Made by a program: the position numbers and the translations under genes. Source: Cephalotus follicularis (taxonomy: Eukaryota > Streptophyta > Magnoliopsida > Oxalidales > Cephalotaceae). From it: a DNA stretch of 64,000 nt. Each line of letters starts with the position of its first letter. Positions within the stretch are counted from its first letter, which is position 1. Of the stretch, positions 45,255 to 57,921 are shown piece after piece. The notes under the pieces are model-generated. The model saw nothing but the letters and a program-made list of their open reading frames with translations, did no database searches and was not told the origin of the DNA. The stretch is taken from contig BDDD01002879.1 in assembly GCA_001972305.1 (NCBI GenBank), positions 62,001 through 126,000 of the forward strand, written 5' to 3'.

Positions 45255-46185
45255 TCACATACATGCTACCCCATGCCCTCTCATTTCTTCTTCTTGCATA
45301 TCACATGCACATAGAGTATAACACACTTAACCTTTGACTAGAATGCTTGATTGTGGTGATGCCAAGACTACACCTTCATGAGGTGCTAAGTGTCCAGCAA
45401 ATCCAAGCACTCATGCAAAATGGCATCTCCAAGATGCTATCCTCCCACCAAATAACACATGTCCAACATACGTCAATAATTCCGATAATTAGGTGGGACC
45501 CGAAAGTCCAGTTTAAAATTCGGCAGGAAGATAAATTCCCATAACACCCTAGGGCTCTGAGAGGACCATCTAAATAGACACAGACTATTCAAATAGTCCC
45601 GGAATGATATCTAATATCTTTCCGGATCCGTAGAATTAATTCCAAATTAATTTCCACGTTAATCATCCGATTTTTAGTCAATCGGTACTTTATCCTGTCT
45701 ATAGTAAGGGTGTACTATTTCCCTCATCATCCTTGGCTCTAACCGTGGCATAGGGTAAGGATACATGTCAACCCTAGATGTGCCGTGATGACTATAAATT
45801 CGTAAACGTATTACGACTATTGGTATACCTCCACCGAAAACCTAGTTTCCAGTCCGTCGGTACGTGGCCAGGTTTATCAAGTCTGCAATAGATACAGATA
45901 TTATAGAGCCGATCACCCTTACAACAAGTGTGACGATCCCTTATTGCGCACTCTCCCTCATTCGCATATAGATTCCACAAGGCCCAAAATTTAAGCCCCA
46001 GATTTTTATATGTATGGAATAATGTGTATTTTGTTTGTACCTATACAATATTGTACAATATTGTATTGATGGATGGCATGGATTGTATATGATATATACA
46101 ATTTTTCACTTTTATGACTATTTATGGGTAGTGGGGGTTCAATCGAACTTGATCGTAGCTTTTGAGATTTTTGCCTAAAGGAGCA

Positions 46186-46246
46186 TATATCTATATATAG
46201 GCAGTTCAGCTCTTTCTATTCTCATTTTCATTTCTCCTTTCACTTT

Positions 46247-46299
<53 letters not shown>

Positions 46300-46320
46300 T
46301 GTGTGTGTGTGTGTGTTAGA
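46186..46320 (+). promoter_or_regulatory. TATA region followed by (GA)n(GT)n
   Basis: ATATATCTATATATAGG at 46184-46200, then a pyrimidine stretch (46209-46242), (GA)n at 46251-46297 and (GT)n at 46297-46316. The position in the LTR fits the promoter and start of the transcript. Confidence 0.6.
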
Positions 46321-46793
46321 GAGAGAGTGGGCGAAATGAAGTAAGGAAGGAGTCTTTGGGATCGTGGCAGCGTGTAGAACCTAAAGGAAGGGACAGAACG
46401 AGGATTTGAGTAGCTTATTCTTCATTCTCAACAGCATTGAGGTAGATTCTACATATTTGATTTTCATATTGTGATGGATTTGCATGATGGTATGGTTATG
46501 GATAGCTGTATACATGCTAGATGTATGAACTAGGGTGTTTGTTATGGTTTAAAATGGATTGAAATAGGAATCGGAGAGAGAATTGAGAGTTTAGGTTTAC
46601 ATTCCTAATCCTCTTTCTCTCCAGATTCATGGGTTATGGTTACGGATTTGAAGGGTTAAAGTTATTTTTATGTTACAATCGACCTTAGGGGCATATAGCT
46701 ACCTTTGGATCGAATTTAAACAGATTTAAATGGTTTTAAAACGGATTTTACAGACTATTTGATGAACTGCGATGACTACCTACCACTGTATAA

Positions 46794-46900
46794 CTGTCGA
46801 CGCTTTGGCTAGAGGCGTTGGCGCTTTGATCGCGCAAACCGTCGACTCTACAATGTAAACGGTCGACTCTTAATGGCCAAACCATCGACGCTTTGATGAA
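46794..46900. repeat. GTCGAC palindrome cluster, Tekay-3 LTR
   Basis: Units at 46794-46806 (TGTCGACGCTTT), 46813-46828, 46848-46858, 46860-46870 (GGTCGACTC) and 46882-46894 (ATCGACGCTTT). Confidence 0.85.
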
Positions 46901-48452
46901 AGCATCTATGCTTAATGTGTTGCCAATGCTTGACACATAGTGACTTGGCAACGCTTAGGCGCTAACTATCGACTCTTTGGACGAAGCAGTAAACGCTTAA
47001 CGCCCTGTTTCAGCCAAATCACACTGTTTTCAACCCAAAATGGTTTTCTCTTCAAATGGATTCCATAGGAAGCCTCCCTAAGGCCTTGTAGCCTATGTGA
47101 ATCCTCTTTTAACACTTTTGATTGCTAAATCAATCTTCAAAACTGAATCTTTAAAGAAAGTTTTAACAAAAGGGTTTTATACAAACGATTTTCAATAAAT
47201 GGTTAGAATAGCTCAATTGGGACATCTGGACGTGGATATCCTAGTTGGACTTCCTCTCCATTGTTTTACAACTCCAATAGGGACCAAAGAAATGGTTATG
47301 GAAATATGGTTATGGAAAATTGTTTTTGAAAATGGTTTTGACGGATGGATCATATGTGATCCTTTATGGTTAAGTCCTTATCCGTTCAATGGAAATATGG
47401 TTATGGGCTATGGGTATGGTACGACTATGATTGTTGGTTTGTTATGGTTGAGACTTATCGAGATAACCCATCCATAATATTCATTTCTGTCATGAAGCAT
47501 TGTGGGTTAGGCCACATATTATGGATATGGTAATCCTCCCTTTTTGGGTGAACCTACGGGGATCACCGCATTGTGGATGGATATATGGATATGGTATGAC
47601 ATGGATATGGATATGGCATATATCGTAGAGATATCTATTATGGACAAGTACCTCCGGATTAGTATTATGTGCTAGTACCTTCGAGACTAGTATTATGGTA
47701 TGGATTATGTGCCCGTGTTCTCCTATGCTCCAAACGGCTATGGCACGGAGGGTGTATAGACTATGGGGGTACTATCTCATGCCAGAGAGGCAGAGGAGTA
47801 CTTGACCCAATGGATTTATTGTCCCCATTGATGGTTATGGATTTTTTTATGGAGTGTCTGCAGGCCTATGGCCTTTGAAGTGATTAGGACTAGCCAAGTA
47901 TACCTCCGCCTAGGGATGGTGGGTATACCGACGTTGTCCACAATTGGCATCATGCATTTCACATGTCATGCATATATATATATATATATGTATAACTGCT
48001 GCATTTCATAGCATATAGTATAGCCTACACAACCATGGGTTACTGACCGATTCTCATAATTAGTCAAGTACAGGTGATGCATCAACGTGAGGCAAATCGA
48101 GACGGATTGGACTTCCGAGGTAGATCTTGGTCAGCGACTCAGATTGTTATTATCTACCTTATGTGAGATTGTGGGCATGTATAAGAATTGTGGGTTGACC
48201 TACCTTGTATAAAAAGGCTTGATGTATAAGAGACATTTTGTATTTTAGCTATTGATCTATCGGCTTGTGACAGCGCTTAAGATATATATGTTGATGTTAT
48301 GGTTATGGTTGGGTTCATTTATTGAATGATTTATTCTGCATGCATGTTGTATATTAAAGTTTTAAATTTGTAGCGTATTTTGGAGTATGGACGGACTTGC
48401 CACGTGTCGAGCCTTGGGGTCTTCCTTGGGGTTCGAGCCATGACAGTTTATG

Positions 48453-48466
48453 TGGTATTAGAGCCA
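48453..48466 (+). other. Tekay-3 primer binding site (tRNA-Met)
   Basis: TGGTATTAGAGCCA, one base from TGGTATCAGAGCCA, eight bases after the LTR end. Confidence 0.85.
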
Positions 48467-48786
48467 CGCTATGTTGGCTATGCTAGGATAGGAACCTTGG
48501 TTGTTAGAATTGAGTGATATTGATAAGTTTGTTGGTTGTTGTATCTATGATCGAATTATGGTTATAAAAAAATTTGATAGTTGACTTTTGTCTCTTATAC
48601 AAGGTAGATATGAAAGGCTGAAGGAGGGGAGCTGCAGGAAAAAACTAAGGCAGGGCCGTCAACTAGACGTACCCGAGCTAATAGAGATGTTGAAACAAGA
48701 AGAACAGAATGTGAGCCAAGAAACATAATTTTTCGCTCCTGGCCAAAGGGAACCCAGGGGTTTTATGAAAAAGATGTATGACATGA
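48467..48786 (+). pseudogene. Tekay-3 leader and gag N-terminus
   Basis: After the primer site a minimal leader leads to a degenerate basic start (GAAGKN, then ANRDVETRRTECEP in shifting frames from about 48608), as expected for Tekay gag. It is cut at 48787 by Athila-2. No continuous frame remains. Confidence 0.55.
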
Positions 48787-48982
48787 TGTTCATGAATTTG
48801 AAATGTTTTAAAATTTATACCGCAAGTACACGGTTGTGCAGTAACGGGTCGAACACTAGGAAATCATGTTAAATTAATTTTAATCTATTTAACATAGGCA
48901 TAGTATGCAAAATCAAAGGCTTTTATCAAAAACTACTCCTAAACAGGAAAAACTAAACTAAATTTCTGAAAAAAAGGCAAGA

Positions 48983-49110
48983 AAGCGTCGACGCTTTGTC
49001 AAGACGTCGATGGTTATAACGTAAAAGCAATCAAAGCATCGACTGAAGGCGTTGACGTAAGCTAAGGAAAACACTAAAAGCGTCGACGCTATCAAGAGAA
49101 GCATCGACAA
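48983..49110. repeat. GTCGAC cluster, downstream of TATA in Athila-2 3' LTR
   Basis: The perfect 16-bp palindrome AAAGCGTCGACGCTTT spans 48982-48997. Further units are GACGTCGATGG (49002), AAGCATCGACTG, GGCGTTGACG and AAGCGTCGACGCT (49078-49090). Confidence 0.9.
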
Positions 49111-49735
49111 TTAAACAAACTGAGTTAAAAATTAACAGGAAATAAGCATTCAATTTATTAAACTAGCAAAACAGAAAATAAGCTAAAGGAAATATGCAAG
49201 AAAAAGTCGGTTTTAGGGTACAGAAACTCACCATAGATTATATTGAACAATTCACTTACTTGAATGCTCAAACCTTGATAACCAACAGCAGCTAGGTCGA
49301 TACGAAGTGCGACTGTGATGAGAAATCGTATGAGTAGTCATGCTAGGTCTATACGAAGTGTGGCAGCGGCGACAAATCATATGAGTAGTCATGCTAGGTC
49401 TATACGGAGTGTGTTCGGCGTGACAAACTCTATGAGTAGACTCCATTGATCGCGTTAAAAACCATTTATTCAGCAACTTTCATATTCATCGACAAGATGT
49501 TTGTGGATTTTAATAAGACAGACAAAGTGTGTGTGGAAGCAGAAAAGTTGAATAACAAATCAAAACTTCAAGGATTTTATTTATGGAGTTGAAGCAATAC
49601 AATTTAGGCTTTTTTCTAACCCAAAAACCTTAAGAGTTTAGCTAGAAAACATTGAAAATAAATTACAAAAACTAAAGAAGGTGGATACAAAGCTTTTCAC
49701 TAGCTTGCACACTGTTTATGGCCGGATTTATGATG

Positions 49736-49743
49736 TATTTATA
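49736..49743 (-). promoter_or_regulatory. TATA box, Athila-2 3' LTR
   Basis: TATAAATA on the minus strand, 585 bases into the LTR. The same box is at 59906-59913 in the 5' LTR. Confidence 0.65.
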
Positions 49744-49830
49744 CTTACAAAACTGCTAAAAAAATGGAAAGAAAATAACCTAGTTACAAAACTGGGAAAA
49801 AATCTGAACTTTCCATATTTGCTATTGTAG

Positions 49831-50112
49831 TAAGCGTCGACGCTTAAGTCTTGGGCGTCGACGCTTTGGCATTTTTCATAAACTGAGATGTGCGATTTTG
49901 AGTGTTAAGCGTCAACGTGAAGAATTGAATTGGAATGTTAAGTGTCGACGGTATTTTATCAAGCGTCAACGCTTAAGAATATGTAAGCTGAGCGTCGATG
50001 CTTAGAAGCAATGTGTCGACGCTTTAAGTGTGTCATTTGATTTTTAAACTTCTGTACTAGGGCGTTGACACTTAACCTTAACTGTTGGCGCTTTCAACTT
50101 AAGCGTCGACGA
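49831..50112. repeat. GTCGAC cluster, upstream of TATA in Athila-2 3' LTR
   Basis: Begins with the perfect palindrome TAAGCGTCGACGCTTA (49831-49846) and GGGCGTCGACGCTTT (49853-49867). Units with CG-to-TG/CA changes follow at 49907, 49940, 49961, 49991 and 50014, and TTAAGCGTCGACG at about 50099. Confidence 0.9.
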
Positions 50113-50328
50113 TTTGCTCTGTTTTTTTGCAGAAAATTTGTATTTCTTCAAGTCTTCAAGCTTTAATCTTTTTCTCTTCAATTTGAGCCAATTTCACTTG
50201 TATTTATGCACTTTGATCTTTTTGACCTTGTACCTAAAAATCACATAAACACAACCCAAGTAATCTATTCAAAGCATAAAAATATCACAAATATATCACC
50301 AAAAATAATACATTTTTTATGCTAAACA

Positions 50329-50838
50329 AATACCCAAATACTTAAACTTTGCTTGTCCTCATGCAAACCAAATGTAAAGCTAAAACAAGAAAACAAACAC
50401 AAAAGCAAAAAACTGAAAACATAATCAAAATCCTAACTCACTTTCGTAGGAATCACGATTGCATTTAGCATATGCAACAAGCCTTTAAACCCCTAGGTGG
50501 CCCTAGTGGACGAGTTTTGTCTTGTGAGTGTTTTTCAGCGAATAAACACAAAAATTTCAGTTCATTAAAAATTTGACAATAGACAAAATGTATCTCTACT
50601 TCAAAATTCATAGAACACCCCCATACTTGAATTTTATTATCTCGTTCCAAGTTCTAGAATCAAAACACATCTCAATTAAGGAGCTTTACCAAAATTTTCT
50701 GTTACCCATACTTAAATTTTATATTGTCCTCAATGCAATAAAAAGCAACTACATAAATGACAATGTATGATCAAAAAAATATATGTGAAACAATGCAATA
50801 AAATAACGAACAAAAGGGGTAGGGTTTACCGAATATGA
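50329..50838 (-). other. Athila-2 3' non-coding region and polypurine tract
   Basis: On the minus strand AAGTATTTGGGTATT precedes the LTR, preceded by TGAGGACAAGCAAAG. It lacks a block of about 770 bases present in Athila-1 (1510-2278). No protein signal is visible. Confidence 0.75.
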
Positions 50839-52030
50839 TCATGGAGGCTCAAAATAAAAAGGCTCATGATGTTCCATGGTCTCCTCCATCGGTGCAGCAG
50901 GAAACTCTAAAAATTTCTTCAATCGATGCCCATTTACCTTGAACGCGTCTTCAGTACATGGCTTACATATCTCAAAAACACCATGTGAGTAAACAATTTT
51001 GATAGTATAGAGGCCATCCCAACGAGATCGCAATTTTCCAGGAAACAAATGTAAACGAGAATTATATAAAAGCACTTTGTCTCCTACTTCAAAATGTTTC
51101 CTTAAAATACGTGCATCATGAAAAGCCTTGGTCTTTTCTTTGGATATCTTCGCGTTGTCATATGCATCATTTCGGATCTCTTCCAACTCATATAGTTGGA
51201 GAGCACGATGACTACCCATAGTGGAACGGTTGAAATTAAATTGCTTAATTGCCCAAAAGGCTCTATGTTCCAATTCCACCGGAAGATGACATGCTTTACC
51301 GTGCACAAGTCGGTAAGGAGATTGACCAAGGTCAGTCTTGAAAGCGGTCTGATAAGCCCATAAAGCATCCAAAAGTCGGGTGGACCAATCCTTTCGGCTA
51401 GGGATGACTATTTTTTTGAGAATTTGCTTAATTTGGCGATTGGATACTTCAACTTTCCCACTTGTTTAAGGATGATATGGTGTAGCGAGCTTGTGGGTAA
51501 TCCCATACCTTTTCATAAGGGCTTCAAACGAACGGTTGCAGAAATGAGTACCCCTATCACTAATGATGGCACGTGGGGTACCTAAACGGGAAAATATATG
51601 TTCCTTGAGAAACTTGGCAACCACAGAGTTGTCATTGGTTTGACAAGGGATCGTCGCAATCCACTTTGAAACATAGTCTACAGCCAGAAGGATAAATAAA
51701 TTTCCAAATGAATTGGGAAAAGGACCCATGAAATCAATGCCCCAAACATCAAAAATCTCTACTTTCAAAATCAGAGTTAAGGACATCATATTTCTCTTAG
51801 TTACACGGCCTAAGGATTGACATGATGGACATGCCCTACAGTACTAAAAAGCATCTTTAAAAATGGTCAGCCAATTAAAACCACATTGTAAAACCTTGGT
51901 CGCAGTCTGGGTTGGGCCGAAATAGCCACCACACACTTGATCATGACAAAAAAACATAGAATTGAACGATGTTCATGATCAGGAACACACCAACGCATTA
52001 TTTGGTTGGGACATGCTTTGAAAAGATAAG
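50839..52030 (-). pseudogene. Athila-2 integrase
   Basis: The zinc-finger remnant (about 51790-51900) has [14 protein letters not shown]. The core (51466-51789) reads [32 protein letters not shown] and [20 protein letters not shown], so both aspartates are visible. A stop interrupts just after TPYHP, where the family glutamate follows. The rest (50839-51372) has [35 protein letters not shown] and [20 protein letters not shown], the usual Athila C-terminal end. The frame is split by stops near 51410 and 51465. Integrase would insert the cDNA, and this copy is nearly complete except for those stops. Confidence 0.88.
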
Positions 52031-53460
52031 GATCATCCTAGAAAAAATGTTTCGCTTGTGATAGAAATCGACGCTTATCTTGAGTAGACCAGTTGGATGG
52101 TACATTTCCTATGATAAGATAATTTACTATGCTAGAGTACCATGGTTCGCTCTCAATACGCATAAGCTGCTCATCAAGAAAATTCTCATTGATAGGACCT
52201 TTGATTTGTGGTGCGTTTGAAAGACGAGATAGGTGTTCGGCCACCAGATTTTCAGTTCCTTTCTTGTCTCTTATTTCCACGTCAAACTCTTGAAGTAGCA
52301 AAACCCATCGGATGAGACGCGCCCTTGCATCCTTTTTTATCATTAAATACCGAATCGCAACATGATCAGTATAAACAATGACATGTGATCCTAAAAGATA
52401 CGATCAGATTTTTCAAGTGCAAAGACCACAGCTAAAAACTCCTTCTCAGTGGTCGTATAATTCAATTGCGCATCTGAAAGGGTCTTACTTTCATAGTAAA
52501 TGACATGAGGCAATTTATTCATCCTTTGCTCGAGAACAGCTCCAATGGCACTGTCAGAAGCGTCACACATGATCTCAAAAGGCTCGGTCCACATCGGTGC
52601 CTGAATGATAGGAGAAAATGTGAGCTCGTTCTTTAAGAGGTTAAACGCTTCAAGGCACTCATCAGAGAATACAAAATCTTGATCTTTCGCTAGGAGCGAA
52701 GTCAAGAGTCGAGCCACCTTGCTAAAATCTTTGATGAACCTTTGATAAAAACCAGCGTGTCCGAGGAATGGTCGGATGTCTTTCCCATTTCTTGGTGGAG
52801 GAAAATCTTTGATGACTTCTATTTTTGACTTATCAACTTGAATTCCCTCTTTTGACATTATATGTCCAAGAACGATCCCCTTCTTCACCAGAAAATTGTA
52901 CTTCTCCCAATTTAACACCAAAATTTTCTCCCTACTTCTTTCGAGTACTAATTTCAGATGATGAAGGCATTCAGACAACAAGGAACCGTGAACAGAGAAG
53001 TCATCCATAAACACGTCAAGAAAGTCCTCCACCATATCAGAGAAAATACTCATCATGCACCTGTGGAAAGTCGCGAGGGCATTGCAAAGACCGAATGGCA
53101 TGTGTCGATATGCAAATGTACCAAAGGGGCATGTGAAGGTGGTTTTCTCTCGATCTTTGGGTGTGAGGGAATTTGATTATATCCAGAGTACCCATCAAGA
53201 AAACAATAATACTCATGACCAGCCAACCTATCCAGCATTTGATCGATAAATGGAAGGGGAAAATGATCCTTCTGGGTGGCTGTATTCAACTTGCGGTAGT
53301 CAATGCACACCCTCCATCCAGTTTGGATCTTAGTCAGAATTAAGTCATCGGTGGAGGATTGCACTACCATCACTCCGGATTTCTTTGGAACAACATGGAC
53401 TGGACTCACCCACTGACTATCCGAGATGGGATAAATGATCCCATTGTCCAGCCACTTCAA
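52031..53460 (-). pseudogene. Athila-2 reverse transcriptase and RNase H
   Basis: RT starts LKWLDNGIIYPISDSQWVSP and VHVVPKKSG, then RVCIDYRKLNTATQKDHFPL and DRLAGHEYYCFLDGYSGYNQ. A frameshift near 53110 moves to MPFGLCNALATFHRCMMSIF and FMDDFSVHG (catalytic FMDD). KYNFLVKKGIVLGH and DIRPFLGHAGFYQRFIKDFS follow. RNase H is EIMCDASDSAIGAVLEQRMN, TTTEKEFLAVVFALEK, a stop near 52390, and [20 protein letters not shown] with [10 protein letters not shown]. All catalytic residues I can place are present. One frameshift and one stop inactivate it. Confidence 0.9.
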
Positions 53461-54000
53461 ATTTCTTTTTGTATGGATTCTTTCATGAAGAGATTTTCTC
53501 GTCGATGAGGTTCTCTAGAAGGTTTGGAGCATTCTATGAGATTTATATGATGTTCGCAAATAAAAGGGCTAATTCCCTTGATGTCAGCCATTGTTCAACC
53601 AATTGCCTCTTTGTTTTCTTTGAGTAGGTGAATAACCTCCTCCTCCTGACTGGGAGTAAGATCAGACGATAGAACCTAAAAATGAATATTTCAATGTGGA
53701 GGGAAATTCCTTTAAATCGAGTTTCGGAGGTTCTTCAATTGACAACTTAGGTATAGATGTGGACAAGGGGCGCAATGGTTCCAAAGGTTGCATACTAAAC
53801 ACATCAAAGAAGTCGCCTCCATCCACATCCTCTAAATCCCGCATACATTCACTGAAATTTTCATCAAAATCAATTTCAAAGACCGTATCAATGTGATCGG
53901 GAATGGAATGAAGCGCGTGCACTTCATTAGCTGGCTGCTTTCCCAGACGAAAGACATTGAAGTCTACTGACGTGTTTCCGGAGCTCAATCTCATCATCAC
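53461..54000 (-). pseudogene. Athila-2 protease-RT linker
   Basis: Encodes an acidic linker with FEIDFDENFSECMRDLEDVD and a proline-rich IPKLSIEEPPKLDLKEFPST. It is homologous to the DFDRDF-x-EC segments of Athila-1. Stops cluster at 53560-53665. Such linkers are variable within Athila elements. Confidence 0.75.
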
Positions 54001-54003
54001 ATT

Positions 54004-54453
54004 TCAGCAATTGATCAAAGCATTACTTGTTGCTAAAAATGGTCTTCCAAAGATAATTGGGATTTGATCCTTTATATTATTCACATGTTGGGTATCTAAG
54101 ACGACAAAATCTACAAGAAAAATAAACTCGCCAACCTTGATTAAAACTTCCTCAATTTCTCCTTTTAGGATTTTCACCGATCGATCCGCTAATTGCAATG
54201 TTGTCGTGGTCGGGCACAACTCTCCTAAACCTAGTTGCTCATAAACAGAAGATGGCAACAAGTTGACACTTGCTCCTAAATCAAGCAAGGCATGTTCAAA
54301 TCTTGTATTTCCTATGACACAAGAGATTGTTGGGTAGCCGGGGTCTTTGTATTTTTTCACCATGGGTTGCGAAAGCATAGCACTGACTTTTGTTGCCAAG
54401 AAAGCCTTTTTCGGAGTCGGATGGACTTGCTTTTGCGTACATAAGTCTTTCAA
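54004..54453 (-). pseudogene. Athila-2 protease
   Basis: A 149-codon frame with FEHALLDLGASVNLLPSSVY, LGLGELCPTTTTLQLADRSV and VLDTQHVNNIKDQIPIIFGR. D-L-G-A-S in place of D-T-G-A-S is usual for Athila-type retropepsins, so it is not necessarily a defect. The frame closes at a stop just after PFLATSNALINC. It would cleave Gag-Pol. Confidence 0.88.
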
Positions 54454-54458
54454 AAATT

Positions 54459-55864
54459 TTACATATTAAGGCATTTGGGCAATTGCGTCCAGCAATGGAA
54501 TATTGATTTGGACTTGTTTGAATGTTTCGGCGATCTTTTCCATTGCTGGGGCTTTCTTATTTTTCTCCAACCTTTTTGGAAAAGGAGTTGCGGGAACAAA
54601 TGTGCATTTGGGTTTTGCTGCTGGTTGTTCCTTTTCTTCGTCTTTTTCTTCCCATGATTCCTCATCTAGATTTTCTGGTTGGGAAGAGGGGTCTCCCGAC
54701 TGCTCACTTGATATTGCAGCTGGATGATGTTCATTGCCACTCCTAAGGGCATTGATGGAATTACTTGGATTTGATTGCCCCGAGGATGAAGAAGAGCCGT
54801 GTGTATTTGGTATTGGTTGGATGTGAGAGTGATTATTCATGCCTGTCCTAGAATTCGAGTCTGGCTGTGAAGGCATCTTGCCTTTCTCTATTGCTTGCAA
54901 CGCAGATGATAGTTGAGAGATTTGCTTCTCCATATTGTGCTGACTAGTCATTACGGTGATCATAAGAAGCTCCATGCTCTTTTCTAACGAGGAAATCTTA
55001 GACGTGTCTTGCCTTTGGTTCAACAATCCAAGTGGTTGTTGATTTTGGAATTGATTTTGTGTTGGGAAGGGTGGTCAGACATTATTGGAATTCAGGGGAA
55101 ACCTTGGAAAGGTCTGAAGTGGTGCAGACTGGCCAGTGAAGCTCGAAGGTTGCCCCAAAAAATTTGAGTTTGGACCTAAAAATTTTGAAGGTCCTCTTGC
55201 GTTTTGCCCTTGGGTCCATGAGAAGTTTGGGTGATTTTACCAACCCATATTGTAAGTGTTACAATACGGGTTGTATTGATTCATTGCGAAAACATTATGA
55301 GGGGAGTATTGATTGTCATAATAATTCGGGCATTCTTCAAAAACATGACTTGGTAACTGGCACCAAGAACACATGGGAGTGCTTTGATCGATGTGATTTG
55401 CTTGTGCGGGACCCCTAAGAGGAGGCTGTCTAAATGTGCCTCCTTAGCAAAGGCTCCCTATATAACATACCCTTTATTCGGCAAAGCTCTCTCAGAAACT
55501 TGAGTGGACTCCCACTCCTTAGTTAACTCTCCTAAATCTAAAAGGAAAATCCAAGCCTTGTTTTTATCGGTGTACGAGGTGAACCCATCAGGACACATCG
55601 ACTCAACCAATTGCTTGGTTTGGTAGTTGATCCCTTCATAGATGATTTGGCATAAATGCCACGTGTTCAAACAGTAATGAGGACACTCTAAGAGAAGGTA
55701 TTTGAAATGTTCCATACACCTAGAAAATGATTCATTGGGTCGCTGGCGAAACAAGAGAATGTCGTTGCTAAGTTTATTGGTTTTGTGAAGCGGAAAGAAT
55801 TTCTTCAGGAACGAAATAGTGAACTGGTCCCATGTAGAAATGGACCAATTGGGAAGACTGTAGA
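54459..55864 (-). pseudogene. Athila-2 gag, C-terminal part
   Basis: Reads from the S4 insertion point: FRQRPNESFSRCMEHFKYLL and WHLCQIIYEGINYQTKQLVE (capsid end, 55458-55754), then a Q/N/F-rich stretch with frameshifts (55030-55450). A coiled coil follows (LEKSMELLMITVMTSQHNME, 54880-55026), then a serine-rich and acidic tail and FPKRLEKNKKAPAMEKIAET. A stop after DAIAQMP separates it from protease. Confidence 0.85.
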
Positions 55865-56042
55865 TGTAATAACCGCAATTTTCAATTAATGTATATTGTA
55901 CAATTGATGAATAAAATATACATTAAATTGAGATTAAATGTCCAATTATCATGAGAATTGTGGTTATTGATTTGATTGGAAGATTAATTGAAAAGGAATT
56001 GGGCTAAATTGAAATAATTGGAAGGCCTAAAGCCTGACGCAT

Positions 56043-56160
56043 AGACGTCGACGCCAACGAAGGACGTTGACGCCTAGAGCTAGACATGTACTCGATACGT
56101 GTCAATCGAAAGAGGACTTGACGTGTTAACATTGACGCCCAATGAGGACGTTGAAACCAT
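56043..56160. repeat. GACGTCGACGCC-type unit cluster in S4
   Basis: GACGTCGACGCCAACG is followed by GACGTTGACGCC, ACATTGACGCC and GACGTTGAAACC. A second cluster with CGTCGACGCCAATG, ACGTTGACGCC and ACGTTGATGC lies at 56910-57150. Confidence 0.85.
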
Positions 56161-57862
56161 GAACCCAGAAAAGAGTTCAGATAGGTGTATGTTGCAAGTG
56201 AAGAATGGAAGGAGTGTCCTCCAACTTGGACAGGTGTGATGCTCGTGTTAAAGGCATAGAGAACGTGTCACACACTGAGGAATCCAATTGCATGTGACGC
56301 CAACTGCCAACTGAAGAGGAAGCTTGGTGTCCTAAGCCCTGCAGCCTGAAAACTGAGCAGAAACAAACAATGAATTAATGTTAGAGTGAGAAGAGAAGGA
56401 AAAATGGTGGAATCTTGAGTTAGAGGATTTCGGACGAATTCTGAGACTAAAATCCTTTATATTAGAGGATAGAGAGAGTGAAATGAGAGCTAGAAACATC
56501 TTAAAGAGAGAAATCCATCTGTGGTGAACTGACTGGCATGTTAAGTAAATGGATTGGAAATCAAACTTGAGGCTTGGAAGCTTCTGTTGAACTCAACTGC
56601 TGATATTATAGTCGTTAGTTATATATACTGACTTATGCATGTATTTTGTGTTAACATGCAACATAGAATGATTTTTGGGGAATTATTGGTAGCTGAGTGA
56701 ATTGTTGAAAGAGTATTGGAGTGTAAAGAGAAGAATCAATCCAATTGATTCTAGGATAGCTACTGAGGTAGGGTTTATGACATGTATATGAAGATAAAGG
56801 ATGTATGTTGTGTTATGGTAGATTATTTGTGCTTGCATGTCGCTGTTGAGCTGTTGAATCCATGCTTGCTTTAGTTGATTCTGGACTATATATCCTGTGG
56901 CGTTGATTTTCGTCGAAGCCAATATGTACACGTTAACGCCTTACCGAGATAGGCGATAGTTTACCTGGTTGCGTTTGATTTTCGTCGACGCCAATGAATG
57001 ATAACGTTGACATTTAAAGCTACTGTCTTCGAAAACGTCGATGCTAATAGGTCACGTTGATGCATAAGGTTCCTACCTTAACGCATTGACGTCTAAGTAA
57101 AATGTTGACGCCTATATACACCTCGACACCTAAGTTAAACGTTGACGCCACACTGGAACAGTAGATAAATTTATCATGTTTATGCTTGATTTCTTGAAAT
57201 TGATTGAAGTGTTATTATGCATTGCATATCATATAAAATGATTAATGTCACAAAGTATTTCACAAATACTATTGTTTCAAGTGTTTTTCCAAAAGATGGA
57301 ACGTGTTAAAGTGATTGAAAATGTTCAAGTGATTTCAAAAAGGGCAAGTGTTAAAGTGTTTAAGTGCTTTCTCTATAATGAGAACCCGTGATAAATGTTA
57401 TTATGTCCTTGAGCAAATATTTTGCTTTATTGTTTTCTAAAGTGAGTTAATGTTTATCGTTTTCTCTACCAAAGAGAACTTATTATACTATAGCATATAT
57501 ATGTAATATCATTGAATTGAATGTGATTGAAGTGAAGCTGATGGTCTAGTGATCGGAGTGTATCACTGACTGCAGCAGTGAGCCTATGGGCCAAGAGTTT
57601 ATGGCTAGAGCTTATTCACCCAAATTATCTGCAATGCAGATCATGTGTGATTGCCCGCCAAGTGCCAACAATAGTGTTTACCTAATCTATCATCATCGGA
57701 GTGCATGGTGGTAGTCATGTGGTGCATCGGTTGGGCTAGGAGGTAGCACTAGATGACACCCACCAGTGGTCTTCATACAAAGTGATTGATTGTTTGTACC
57801 CTTGTGCGGTATGATTGATACATGAGTGATCGTAGCCACTTGGAATTATTGCATATATATTG

Positions 57863-57863
<1 letters not shown>

Positions 57864-57920
<57 letters not shown>

Positions 57921-57921
57921 T
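57864..57921. repeat. (CA)n(TA)n microsatellite in S4
   Basis: An uninterrupted CA run from 57864 to 57903 followed by a TA run to 57921. Confidence 0.95.

Larger units (their letters stand above)
35738..45989 (-). mobile_element. Copia-2, degenerate Ty1/copia element
   Basis: Same family as Copia-1 but older. On the minus strand the order is 5' LTR (41613-45989, interrupted), primer site (41600-41612), leader, gag, protease, integrase, a truncated RT and the 3' LTR (35738 to about 36930). Tekay-1 inserted at its lower end (TCTAG) and Tekay-3 inserted into its 5' LTR at 45990, so neither outer boundary is visible. Matching LTR parts are 35820-36312 and 45480-45982 (AATTAGGTGGGACCC, GTGTGAC, CCACAAGGCCCAAA). 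Confidence 0.8.
41613..45989 (-). repeat. Copia-2 5' LTR, split by S2 and S3
   Basis: The sequence 41613-41739, 43912-44880 and 45260-45989 reads continuously once the two solo LTRs are removed. The upper part (45360-45982) matches the 3' LTR. 44120-44700 is a purine/pyrimidine-biased region comparable in place with 5100-5400 of Copia-1. The upper end is cut by Tekay-3 at 45990. There is no coding signal. Confidence 0.65.
45990..48445 (+). repeat. Tekay-3 5' LTR
   Basis: About 2,456 bases, ending GAGCCATGACA. A TATA run (46186-46199) is followed by GA and GT microsatellites. GTCGAC units lie at 46794-46900, downstream of the TATA run. AT-rich text with many GGTTATGG/GGATATGG units lies at 47280-47620. 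An AT run lies at 47971-47990. There is no coding signal. Confidence 0.8.
48787..50328 (-). repeat. Athila-2 3' LTR
   Basis: A 1,542-base LTR, TGTTTAGC on the minus strand at 50328 and ...GAACA at 48787. A TATAAATA box is at 49736-49743 (minus). One GTCGAC cluster lies upstream of it (49831-50112) and one downstream (48983-49110). A set of imperfect GTCTATACGGAGTGTG-type repeats spans 49290-49440. Confidence 0.93.
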